From Lentisphaeria bacterium (lineage in GTDB: Bacteria > Verrucomicrobiota > Lentisphaeria > JABSQK01 > UBA12247), in the NCBI GenBank assembly GCA_003477185.1, contig DMTJ01000053.1, positions 1 to 11,148 on the forward strand: a stretch of DNA of 11,148 bases, read 5' to 3'. The notes under the pieces were generated by a model that had not been told where the DNA came from, ran no database searches, and was given only the letters and a program-made list of their open reading frames with translations. The number at the start of each line of letters is the position of its first letter. Positions within the stretch are counted from its first letter, which is position 1. A program made the translations under genes and the position numbers. Positions 1 through 8,200 of the stretch are shown piece after piece.

Positions 1-846
1 CTCGCGGCACGACCCTAGCCGCGCCGCGTATCACCCGTTGGGTCATCACCTCGGTGATGGCGGCAGAGACCAGAAAAGGCTCGAAGCCCTGATGAAGAAT
101 GGGCGCATAGACGGAGGCAATGTCGGCAGTGTGGGATGTGGTGATGACGCGGTGGCCGGTGAGCGCAGTAGCCACCAACACCCATCTATCCGACGAGCAG
201 CGCCTTCGCATTTTGGCGCAACGCTAAGCGCAGAGCGGCAGCGTAGCCACAGTCGTCGCCATCGCTGAGCTGCCCGACGCGCATTTGGGGAACGCTACGC
301 AGTTCTGCTTCGATGGGGTCTTCTAGGGTGATGACGCTGGCCGGGTCCTGATTGAGCCGCAGCAACTCGCGCACCATGGCATCGATAGTCGTGGTCTTGC
401 CACAACCTGTAGGCACAGGCAGGATGATCAGACCCCCGGGCAGCTTGAGCCAGCTTTCGATGGTGCGCAGGATCTCCGGCTAAAAACCAAGGTCCGCGAG
501 TTAGCGCTCGGTAAGCATAGCACGGTGCACCCGCCCAGTGGCGCGCTCGCGATCCGAGGTGGAAAGCGTGGAAACGCGTGGGGCTACTGCACGATCTCCG
601 CAGGTGTGACAAAGCGCACCGTCCTGCGAGATTCGGGGCTGAGAGGTCAGCAGCTTGGCCAACCCCTTCAGTCTGGTTACGCATTGGGCCCCAAGCGCGC
701 AAGGCACATGCAACAAGTCGCGCTGCTCACCGGCGACGCGCAGGCGGACATTCAGGCCATCGGGACCGGGCAGTCAGTAAGTAACGCTGGCACCTTGGCG
801 CACGGCTCGCGTGGAAGCTTCGTCGACGATCGCCGGGGCATCGCTT
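1..846 (-). pseudogene. Decayed GspE/PulE/PilB-type secretion or pilus ATPase, left end outside window
   Basis: Intact relatives are cytoplasmic hexameric ATPases that power type II secretion or type IV pilus assembly. One minus-strand frame reads through family landmarks in order: an N2-domain start (SDAPAIVDEASTRAVRQGAS), then GPDGLNVRLRVAGE, VTRLKGLAKLLT, PEILRTIESWLKLPGGLI, the Walker A segment PTGCGKTTT (387-413), the Asp-box ITLEDPIEAEL, and Walker B ALLVG (189-203). That frame is broken by TGA (774-776), TAA (501-503), TAG (480-482) and TAG (186-188). The homology resumes one frame over in about 180-1 with TGHRVITTSHTADIASVY and HQGFEPFLVSAAITEVMTQR. Walker A has Cys where the family usually has Ser. 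The N1 domain is absent because the release-factor-like gene starts immediately upstream, and the C-terminus lies beyond the window. Frame and motif order make the family assignment secure; GspE cannot be separated from PilB. Confidence 0.88.
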
Positions 847-850
847 GTGC

Positions 851-1366
851 TCAACGGTGAGGGGCCTTCAGAGGATGCAGCTCGTGCTCGGCGCGAACGC
901 GATTGACGGCCTGCCAAACGGCTGAGTCACGGTGCAACAGGCGGATTAGCTTCCCGGTCGAAAGGCCGATGGCGCGGGCTGTGTCGCCCACGGCGCCCTC
1001 TGCCTCTTGGACGGCATCCAAAACGTGAGCAATCAGCAGCGGATAGGCCGGGTTTGCCAGGGACAGCTGCCAGTTGGGCTTCTCAGGGGCGATTGCGGGC
1101 GAACAGCGCACGCAGACCGCAATTTGGTGCCGGAGGCGCTGGACCGCTGCTGCATGATTCTGCTTGCGGGACCGTCGCTCACTGGCCGTACTGATTGCCC
1201 CGCTCGGCTGATGAGTCAGCCGCACGGCGGTATCGGACGTGTTTCGGTGCTGCCCGCCCGGACCAGAGCCACGGTAGCTGTCCACCCGGCAGTCGCGCAA
1301 AAGCTGCTCATCCGACTGCAGTAGCCAGGCATCACGGGCGCCATCGAATATTTTTGGAGTGGACAT
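851..1366 (-). CDS. Peptide chain release factor-like protein (RF-1 domain, GGQ)
   Basis: A 171-aa protein of the class I release-factor domain family (PF00472). The hallmark GGQ lies at residues 37-39 within YRGSGPGGQHRNTSDTAVRL, followed by the basic stretch SERRSRKQNHAAAVQRLR. In the family this loop enters the ribosomal peptidyl-transferase centre and hydrolyses peptidyl-tRNA. The codon-recognition domains of RF1 and RF2 are absent, so it resembles the short stand-alone factors (ArfB/ICT1-like, or the 'release factor-like' proteins of several environmental phyla) that may rescue stalled ribosomes. The C-terminal half (residues about 100-171) contains a predicted helical segment ending AVWQAVNRVRAEHEL. 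The ATG at 1366 is chosen because a longer frame from 1498 would overlap the 5' end of pdxS and adds no recognisable residues. No clear Shine-Dalgarno is visible. The substrate is inferred from the family. Confidence 0.82.
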   Translation of the reverse strand: MSTPKIFDGARDAWLLQSDEQLLRDCRVDSYRGSGPGGQHRNTSDTAVRLTHQPSGAISTASERRSRKQNHAAAVQRLRHQIAVCVRCSPAIAPEKPNWQLSLANPAYPLLIAHVLDAVQEAEGAVGDTARAIGLSTGKLIRLLHRDSAVWQAVNRVRAEHELHPLKAPHR

Positions 1367-1458
1367 AGGGGAATTGCGAGGGAAAATTTGACTGCAGCGA
1401 CTATTAGTACCGTTTTTTCCAGATGCATCAAACACGTGCGAATTTAGAAGGTAGATCG
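1367..1458. promoter_or_regulatory. Divergent intergenic region between release-factor-like gene and pdxS
   Basis: These 92 bp must carry both divergent promoters. On the minus strand, TTGATG (1426-1431) and ACTAAT (1403-1408) are 17 bp apart, each matching four of six sigma70 consensus bases; this would start the release-factor-like mRNA about 30 nt before its ATG. On the plus strand, TTGACT (1388-1393) is a good -35 match, but no convincing -10 sits 16-18 bp beyond it. The pdxS ribosome binding site AGAAGG (1446-1451) is clear, 7 nt before the ATG. The promoter calls are weak; the RBS is firm. Confidence 0.4.
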
Positions 1459-2340
1459 ATGACCGAGGAACGCAGGCAGCTGAATGTAGGGCTGGCACGC
1501 CAGCTCTGTAATGGCGTGATTATGGACGTCACGAATGTCGAAGAGGCGAAGATCGCTGAGGAAGCCGGAGCCTGCGCAGTCATGGCCTTGGAGCGCGTGC
1601 CTTCCGACATACGCAAGGAGGGCGGCGTGGCGCGGATGAGCGACCCGGAGATGATCACCCGGATCAAGGAAGCAGTCTCGATCCCAGTCATGGCCAAGTG
1701 CCGGATTGGTCATTTTGCCGAAGCGCAGGTTTTGCAGGCGCTGGGCATCGACTTTATCGATGAAAGCGAGGTCCTGACGCCTGCGGATGACGACAACCAC
1801 GTGGACAAGACGCTGTTCGACGCACCGTTTGTCTGTGGCGCCACCAATCTTGGCGAGGCACTTCGACGCATCAGCGAAGGCGCCTGCCTGATTCGCACCA
1901 AGGGCGAAGCTGGTACCGGCAACGTCGTCGAAGGGGTGCGGCACATGCGCACGATCGTTCAAGAGATAAAGAAGCTGACCCAGATGGACAGCGCTGAGTT
2001 GTACGCAGCGGCCAAGAATCTGCAAGCACCGCTGCACTTGGTGCAGTATGTGGCTGAGCACGGCAAGCTTCCAGTTCCAAATTTTGCCGCTGGCGGCGTC
2101 GCGACTCCTGCTGATGCGTCACTCTTGCGCCAAATTGGTGCCGAGTCGGTGTTTGTTGGGTCTGGAATCTTTCGTTCGTCCGATCCGCCGGGGTTCGCCC
2201 GGGCGATTGTCGAAGCAACGATTTACTATAACGACCCAGCCAAAGTGATGGAAGCCTCCCGCAATCTAGGCGAGGCCATGCCAAGCCTGACCATGGAGTC
2301 GATCCCCGCTGCCGAGCGGCTCGCTGGCCGCGGCTGGTAG
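1459..2340 (+). CDS. pdxS: Pyridoxal 5'-phosphate synthase, synthase subunit PdxS
   Basis: This 293-aa (beta/alpha)8-barrel enzyme condenses ribose 5-phosphate, glyceraldehyde 3-phosphate and ammonia to PLP in the DXP-independent vitamin B6 pathway; the ammonia comes from PdxT. The family is highly conserved and the protein reads nearly end to end against the Bacillus subtilis enzyme (294 aa). It keeps Asp23, the Schiff-base Lys80 in [21 protein letters not shown] (101-110), the second catalytic lysine Lys148 in [10 protein letters not shown], the phosphate-binding [12 protein letters not shown] (209-220) and VFVGSGIF (231-238), and the terminal RGW. The ATG at 1459 is preferred over one 36 nt upstream because AGAAGG (1446-1451) precedes it at 7 nt and the protein length then fits the family. 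It is followed directly by pdxT with a one-base overlap. Cytoplasmic; expected to form a dodecamer with bound PdxT. Confidence 0.98.
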   Translation: MTEERRQLNVGLARQLCNGVIMDVTNVEEAKIAEEAGACAVMALERVPSDIRKEGGVARMSDPEMITRIKEAVSIPVMAKCRIGHFAEAQVLQALGIDFIDESEVLTPADDDNHVDKTLFDAPFVCGATNLGEALRRISEGACLIRTKGEAGTGNVVEGVRHMRTIVQEIKKLTQMDSAELYAAAKNLQAPLHLVQYVAEHGKLPVPNFAAGGVATPADASLLRQIGAESVFVGSGIFRSSDPPGFARAIVEATIYYNDPAKVMEASRNLGEAMPSLTMESIPAAERLAGRGW

Positions 2341-2909
2341 TGACGAAAAAGATCGGCCTGCTTGGTCTGCAAGGCTGCCTTGAGCCGCATGCTGCGAAGT
2401 TCGCAGCATGCGGTGCGGAGACCGCAAAAGTGCTGGAACCAGGCCAGCTGAGCGGGCTCGACGCGCTAGTGATTCCCGGCGGCGAAAGCTCGACTATGCT
2501 ACGCGCGGCGTCCAGCGAGATGTGGCAGGCGCTGGTGCTGTTCGCTGCGCACAAGTCGGTCTGGGGCGTGTGCGCCGGCAGCATTCTCATGGCGCGCGAA
2601 GTGCGAAATCCGCAACAACGCTCACTGGGGCTTCTGGACATGGTGATCGAGCGCAACGCCTATGGCGCGCAGAACGAGAGCTTTGCGGCGGAGCTGGCGG
2701 TCGCGATTGAGCCCGCCCATCGTGCGACCTACCTGTTTATCCGCGCTCCTCGTATCATCGAGACGGGAGACGCACAGGTTATGGCCGAACACAAAGGCAT
2801 TCCAGTGATGGTGCGCAACGGTCGCCATCTGGCGACGACGTTTCACCCGGAACTGACCGAGGACCTCGCCATTCATCGCTGGTTTCTGGCGAACTGCGCA
2901 AGCGACTGA
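2340..2909 (+). CDS. pdxT: Pyridoxal 5'-phosphate synthase, glutaminase subunit PdxT
   Basis: A 189-aa class I glutamine amidotransferase that hydrolyses glutamine and channels ammonia into PdxS. Visible landmarks are IGLLGLQG (5-12), the oxyanion-region IPGGESSTM (45-53), the nucleophile Cys78 in WGVCAGS, RNAYGAQNESF (105-115), and His169-Pro-Glu171 in TTFHPELTED, which completes the Cys-His-Glu triad. All catalytic residues are present, so it should be active. The elbow reads GVCAGS where most relatives have GTCAG, a mild substitution next to the nucleophile. Translation starts at GTG (2340-2342), whose first base is the last base of the pdxS stop TAG, giving tight translational coupling and the usual stoichiometric pair. 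The 5' part contains a perfect inverted repeat (separate entry). Downstream the gene converges on the GH127 relic. Confidence 0.97.
   Translation: MTKKIGLLGLQGCLEPHAAKFAACGAETAKVLEPGQLSGLDALVIPGGESSTMLRAASSEMWQALVLFAAHKSVWGVCAGSILMAREVRNPQQRSLGLLDMVIERNAYGAQNESFAAELAVAIEPAHRATYLFIRAPRIIETGDAQVMAEHKGIPVMVRNGRHLATTFHPELTEDLAIHRWFLANCASD
2385..2413. repeat. Perfect 14+1+14 nt inverted repeat inside pdxT
   Basis: Arms CCGCATGCTGCGAA (2385-2398) and TTCGCAGCATGCGG (2400-2413) are exact reverse complements around a single central G (2399). The DNA lies in the pdxT reading frame and encodes residues around PHAAKFAACG, which correspond to a normally non-repetitive helix in the family. With a one-base centre, an RNA hairpin would need to open two or three central pairs, but the stem would still exceed ten base pairs. 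It could hinder ribosomes early in pdxT, act as a protein-binding palindrome, or be chance favoured by Ala-rich codons. Function unknown. Confidence 0.8.
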
Positions 2910-2916
2910 CTTCACT

Positions 2917-2930
2917 GACCGCAGACGGTC
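2917..2930 (+). terminator. Weak hairpin after pdxT
   Basis: GACCG (2917-2921) and CGGTC (2926-2930) form a 5-bp stem with a CAGA loop, starting 8 nt after the pdxT stop. No T-run follows, so intrinsic termination is doubtful. It is the only candidate signal before the converging GH127 relic. Confidence 0.25.
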
Positions 2931-2943
2931 TGGTGAGCTAACG

Positions 2944-3425
2944 ACCATGGTTGGAGGGCAGTGGCGGCCTTCTGCCCAATCTGGGGTCCGCAGCATCAGG
3001 GAGAACGGCTCAGCCTTGCAGGTATCGATGGTGATCTTGACCTGCCCGTCTCAGGGATGTGCGCTCTCTTGGTTAAGCTTTAGCGCAGAGCCATCTATCA
3101 GCGTGGTATCGGGGGTATTGCCCCCGTAGAGATTCACGGCCACGCCATTGTCCGCAAGGCTGTAGGCCCAGCCGGAGACTTTGGCGATGGTCCGTACCAG
3201 ATTCGACGGACAACAGAAACATTCGACGTAGCCTGTGCGGGTAAAAAACTCGGTCTCGGTTTCCTCGCAGCCAGCTGCGTTCACCGGCAGCGGGTTCGAA
3301 TAGAAGTAGTCCTTGCGGCTCGTGCCGATCCCAGGCATGGCGCTGGTGAAAAGGACCAACTCCATGGTATCCGCGTATTGAGACTCGCCTTTCGCGCCTG
3401 AGGTACCACGGCCATATAGCTTACT
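2944..3425 (-). pseudogene. C-terminal relic of a GH127 (DUF1680) glycoside hydrolase
   Basis: Intact GH127 enzymes are (alpha/alpha)6-barrel beta-L-arabinofuranosidases or related enzymes using a zinc-bound cysteine nucleophile. The minus-strand frame reads KGESQYADTMELVLFTSAMP, DYFYSNPLPV, the catalytic cysteine region YVECFCCPSNLVRT, then WAYSLADNGVAVNLYGGN and KLNQESAHP. An in-frame TGA (3051-3053) replaces the Trp expected in the family's PWDG-like segment, after which the same frame continues DGQVKITIDTCKAEPFSLML and RTPDWAEG. One G-to-A change would explain the stop. Homology fades near 2944 with the last beta domain missing. Upstream, a frameshifted WPWYLR at about 3420 may be the remains of the family's WNWRM segment. 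The N-terminal three quarters are gone. The cysteine motif is retained, so decay is probably not ancient. Confidence 0.85.
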
Positions 3426-3439
3426 CCGCCGGGACCTGA

Positions 3440-5176
3440 ATGTCGGAAGGTGCGGCGAACCGGGCGTGCGACCTGCCGTAAGAGCACGGCTGGCGCCCCA
3501 AGCTCGACCACCACATTCGGTAACGCGATCTTGCCAGTATTGCGCAGTATCAGTTTCCATTCCACCAATTCGGCGAGATTGGCAGTCGTGGGGCCCTGGA
3601 ACTCGAGGCGCAAGTTTGAACTGATCGAGTTTTGCGGAATTCGCAATCTGGTCTGGACGTGAAACTGAAAGGGAACTGGCGCGGCGCTCTCGCTGAGCAA
3701 GGTGATCACGTTCCGGCCGTATTGGATCGAGAGGGAGTGTCGATCGGTCTGCTCGAGATCCATGATGATCGGTGCCGCGCCATTTACGTGCACCGGGAAA
3801 TCACCAAGTGAGCCGCTCACCGCCCACCTTCAAGAGGGCGATCAGGGCCAGTACCGTCGCCTGTGTTCCGCCGAAATGCCCGCCGCGGCGCGGAGTCATC
3901 AGCCAGCCCCATGCAGGCCTGTGGCGCCAGACTCAACAAGCGCTCGTAGTAAAGGAGCCGTCGCGTTGACGGAGGCCGCGCAGCAAGGCCCGTGCGCGTT
4001 CGATCACTTTCGGCTCAACAGCCTCGTGAATTTTCGCTATATCGGTCAACTGCAGAACGGCCAACGCTGTCTGCATCGGGCTCGGGGAAGATTTTCCGTA
4101 CATGGAGACCCCACCTTTGCTGCAATCGGAACCGGCCAGGCGCTCCTAGCCGCTGGTCAGAAAACGTTGGGAGAATGCCATCAGCTCTGGATCCGCGTGC
4201 TCTGGAAATTGCTTGAAGTACTGGAAAATGAGTACGTTCGGGTGGTTGGTGGCGCTGGTCTGCTTGAAACAGCCATGCGGCTCGCGGAGCATGCCGCTAA
4301 GCGCTTCACTCGCCTGGTCGAGCGCCGACGTGTAGCAACTGAGCGTGGGTTCAAGATCTGTGAGTGACCGCTCGGGCAGGGCAAGCGGCACAGCGATCTC
4401 GCGGGTAAACACGCCACTCGTGCTATATTCGTGCGGCTAGCCGAGCGCCTTGCTGGGCAGTTTGAGCACGCGCCGATCCTCGAGATCTCCAGCGCTTGTC
4501 AGCACAAGCAGTGCCTCATGCCCCTCGCGAACCGTCCAGTCATATCGTACGGCCTTAGTCTCGCCGGCAGGCAGTTCGACCGGGTCGCGGATAGTCTGGA
4601 CCTCTTCACCCTTGCGTTGCATCTGGACCGTGCAGCTTGGGAGTTGAGATTGGCCGTAGTTCTGCATTGTGATGGGCAGCTGAATGCGACCGCCTGCAAG
4701 CGGAAGCGTGGGAGCCTAGGCTGCAACATCCAGCTGGGGCTGTGGGCGCACGACGGGTTCACCGCGCCCCACTGCACCATCCCAGGTATTGCCTTCGGCA
4801 ATGATGCGGAAGGCGCTGGCGGCATCATTCAGCCTGAATCGCGTTTCCTCGTGGCCCAAACGATCGGTCACCAGCCGCGGCTGCCAGTGCAGGCAGGGCC
4901 GAAAGTCGGTGCGCGGTCTCTTGGTTTGGGCACGGCAAGCGGGGAAAACTCACGCGTCACAGCCCACGGGCCGCTGGCCCGGAGCTGACCGGCCAAATTC
5001 ACCACAATGCTGATACTCTCGCCATCCGGATCAACCATGGGGGCTCCGGAAGCCAGCGGTCCGTAGGCCTTGCCGAGGACTTCGAGGGTCTTGCGTAGGC
5101 ACCCCTGCTGGACCGTATCGACGAAGAACGTACGCGTCATCTCGTCACCTCCGAATTCCAGTACGATACCAATCAC
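3440..5176 (-). pseudogene. Relic of a bacterial alpha-2-macroglobulin family protein
   Basis: Intact members are large extracytoplasmic protease traps with a Cys-Gln thioester. Most of the relic follows one minus-strand frame from about 4905 to 3822: TDFRPCLHWQPRLVTDRL and RFRLNDAASAFRIIAEGNTW (alpha-2 domain), ITMQNYGQSQLP, REPHGCFKQTSATNHPNVL (thioester region), then LAVLQLTDIAKI and GGHFGGTQATVLALIALL (thioester-domain helices). It is interrupted by TAG at 4716-4718, 4437-4439 and 4146-4148 and TGA at 3933-3935. A frameshift near 3818 leads to the C-terminal beta domain (VHVNGAAPIIMDLEQ, LSIQYGRNVITLLSES, WKLILRNTGKIALPNVVVEL). A second frameshift near 4900 joins the 5' part (5176-4900), which I cannot assign to a domain. 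The thioester motif at 4260-4274 reads GCFKQ where GCxEQ is expected. The N-terminal MG domains and the last part of the C-terminus are missing. Confidence 0.85.
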
Positions 5177-5225
5177 AGAAAGTTGCAGGCGCGTGGCGCG
5201 AATTCAATGGCTGATCAAATATGAC

Positions 5226-5270
5226 GGGGCTTCGTGCTCGTCTCTACTACTGCGACGGGCACGGAGCCCC
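5226..5270 (-). terminator. Strong 17-bp hairpin, probable terminator of the desaturase/TPR operon
   Basis: Arms GGGGCTTCGTGCTCGTC (5226-5242) and GACGGGCACGGAGCCCC (5254-5270) enclose an 11-nt loop. It begins 17 nt after the TAG of the TPR gene read on the minus strand, where a terminator is expected. Read as minus-strand RNA the stem has two C-A mismatches; read as plus-strand RNA the same positions are G-U pairs, so the stem is continuous. Short T-rich stretches follow on both sides (CTATTTT on plus, ATATTT on minus). Terminator is the simplest call; a plus-strand structured RNA is an alternative. Confidence 0.6.
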
Positions 5271-5286
5271 GATCCTATTTTACGAA

Positions 5287-8200
5287 CTACGGCTGCTCGA
5301 TGGCACCGCGGATGCGGGAGAGATTCTCCCTTGCCAACTTGTGATTCGGGTCCAACTTGAGTGCGAGTTCAAAGTGCTCAATCGCCTTCTTCGGCTGCTG
5401 GGCCGAGAAGTAGGCTGAGGCGAGATTGTTATGAATCTCGGCGGTAGCAGGGCCGATTGCCAGTGCCTGTTGAAAGGCCTTGAGCGCCTCTGCCGAGCGA
5501 CCAGCGCGAAACTGCAGGCTGCCAATCGCCTGCAGTGAGTCAAGCAGCTTCTCGTCGACCGTGAGTGCGCGCTGATGGCTGGCGATTGCCGCGTCTACCT
5601 GCCCGACCTGGGCCAGTGTGGCACCGAGTACGTAGAGCAGGTTTGCTTCGCTGGATTCGCCCCATGCCGTGGCGAGGGCCTCCGCAAACTTAGGCCGGGT
5701 CTTGGCCTGTGAGCCAAAGAAGGTTGCGACTTTTCGATCCGCCCTGGCCAACGGCTCCAGGTCCTTGATCGCGGCTTCGAACTGGCCCAGCTCGAGTTCC
5801 AGCGCGCCAAGCGTAGTGCGCACCTTGGTCTGCTCAGGCTTCAGCTTGAGTGCAGTCCGGTAGGCAGCCACAGCCTTCTCCTTCTGCCCGCTGGTTTGCA
5901 GCGCCACAGCGATGTTCAGATTTGCCTCGTAGAAGTCCGGCTTTTCCTCCAATACCATGGCGTACTCCACAATGGCCTCGCCCGTGCGCTTTTGGGCAAA
6001 CAGCAAGGCGCCAAGATTAATCCTGACGTTGTGATCATCGGCGTGCCGGTCTAGGTAATCGCGGTAGACTTGGATCGCGCGCTCTGGATTGCGCGGCGTC
6101 AGGAGCTCGGCCAGATAGCGCTGCACAGTACGCAATCGCGGATTATACTCGACGGCTTTCTCATAGTGGGCGATCGCCTGCTCGTGCTCACTGCGCGAGC
6201 GATGAATGTGCCCGACCTGCGCCAGGCTGGTGGCATGATAGGGGTCAATGCCGATGGCTTCTTGGTAGGCAACTAGCGCCTCGTCTAGCTTGCCTGCTTT
6301 GACAAGGTCATTCCCCTGGCGGAAGTAGATCACGGGATTGCTTGGATTGAGGGCCATGGCCTTATCGCTGTGCTTCTTGGCAAGCCCACTCTGCCCGTTC
6401 TTGCGGTAGGCAACGGCGATGTTGTTGTGGATCGCAGCGTTATCCGGGTAGAATCCGAGCGCCTTCTTGTAGTAGGCGATGGACTCGTCGAGCTTCCCGG
6501 CGTCTTTGAGAATGTTCGCCAGATTGTTGTAGGCATCGGCATACTCAGGATTTTGCTCGAGCGCCAGACGATAGTGCTTCACTGCCAGGTCGGTTTGTTT
6601 CAGCTTCGCGTAGAGAGAGGCGAAGTTATAGTGCCCCTCGGGGAAGTCTGGCTCAAGCTCAAGCGCCCGCAAGTAGGATGCTTTGGCTTCCTCGTCCCGG
6701 CCTGAGAGATTCAGGACGTTTGCGAGGTTGTTGTGGCCACGATGGCTGGTCTCATCTACGGCCAGTGCGTCCTCGAGTAAGGCAAGCGCCTTGCCAAACT
6801 CGCCCTGGAACCCGAGCGCCACCCCTAAGTTCATCATGGCGTCGACCCGGTTCGTGTCCTCGTCACGCTTGTCGATCTCGACCAGAAATCGCTCATAGGA
6901 GGCGATCGCATCATCATACTGCTGAAGATCATCATAGAGCTGGCCGAGGTTAAAATGGACGACGTGATAGTCCTTGTTCAATGCCAGCGCTCGCTTGTAG
7001 TGCGTCATCGCCAGGTCCCAGTCACGCAGCTCGGTATAGGCATTGGCTAGGCTGTTATGGGCCAGGTAGTTGCCGGAGTCCTTGGCGATCGAATCCTTCC
7101 AGAGCGCGACACTGTCTTGCCACACGCTGGTGCGCTGATAGCCGATGCTGGCCATAGCGACCACGATGACGGCCCAGACAGCAGCAAGAACGCGGGCCTC
7201 TTTCAGCAGCAGCGAACTGGCCAGTGCGGCTCCGAGAAAGACGCCGATCGCCGCAAGGTACATGTAGCGATCCGCCATCAGCGTGGAGATAGCGATGATG
7301 TTCGAGACCGGGAGCCAAGTGATCATGAACCAGCCAAAGCAAAAGAGCGGGACCATCTGCTTCTGGCGCCAGTTGATGATGACCAGGCCGATGAGCGCCA
7401 GCGCACCCACTAGCACAATCAAAACCTTGGGATTGCCGATGGTTTTGACGAAGCGATCCGGGTAGCGGTTGTTCAGCCAGAAGGGAGCGGCCAAATTGCG
7501 GCCGTAGTCGAACACACAGCGATGCATGGTCAAGAGCGTGTAGGCGCGGTTCTCCTTGATTACATGCGAGACGATCTGCTTTTTCGAGGGCGCCAGACTC
7601 ATCAGCAACGGAACGATCCCGATCGCACAAAAGAAGAACAGCGCGTAGGGCAACTTCCGCTCTACAGCGAGCGGTAGCGGGTTGAGCTCGCGGCGACTGC
7701 AATAGTCATACATCACGATCATGGCTGGAAGGGTCACGCCAAACGGACTCGAGAGGACTGCACACAGGGTACAGGCCAGTGCCCCGCCGAGGAAGCGCCA
7801 GTCGAGCGACTCGCCTGCCGTCCCGCGTACATACAGCCACCAGGCCGAAAAGTAAAAGCTGCCCAGCAAGCCATACTTGCGGGAAGACACCCAGGCCACG
7901 GATTCGACGTTCACTGGATGCACGGCAAAGAGCAGGGCGACAATCAGAGCGACCATGCCGGTATGCCGTTGCTCCGGCCCAAGCAGGCGCGGCAAACCGT
8001 CAAACAACAGTAGAAACAGAAAGACTGCACCCAGGCCATGCAGGATCATGTTGATCAGATGGTAGCCCATCGGGCTGTCCTCATGGATGGCCCAGTTGAT
8101 GGCATAGCTCAATACGCGAATCGGCTGATAGGTGGCACCGGCTTTGGGGGTAAAAATCTCGACGATTCCAGCGGGTGATAGCGACCTGACCGCTTCGTTC

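Noticed and set aside
1367..1498. N-terminal extension of the release-factor-like gene to 1498
   Set aside because: It would overlap the start and RBS of pdxS in antisense, and the added 44 residues show no family similarity.
3051..4718. Stop-codon recoding (TAG or TGA read as an amino acid) in the alpha-2-macroglobulin and GH127 frames
   Set aside because: Intact genes end on the same codons at family-typical positions (pdxS and the TPR gene on TAG, pdxT on TGA). The relics also contain frameshifts and deletions, and the GspE relic has all three stop types.
3702..4988. Long plus-strand frames opposite the alpha-2-macroglobulin relic
   Set aside because: They are antisense to sequence with clear family homology and give low-complexity peptides without recognisable domains.
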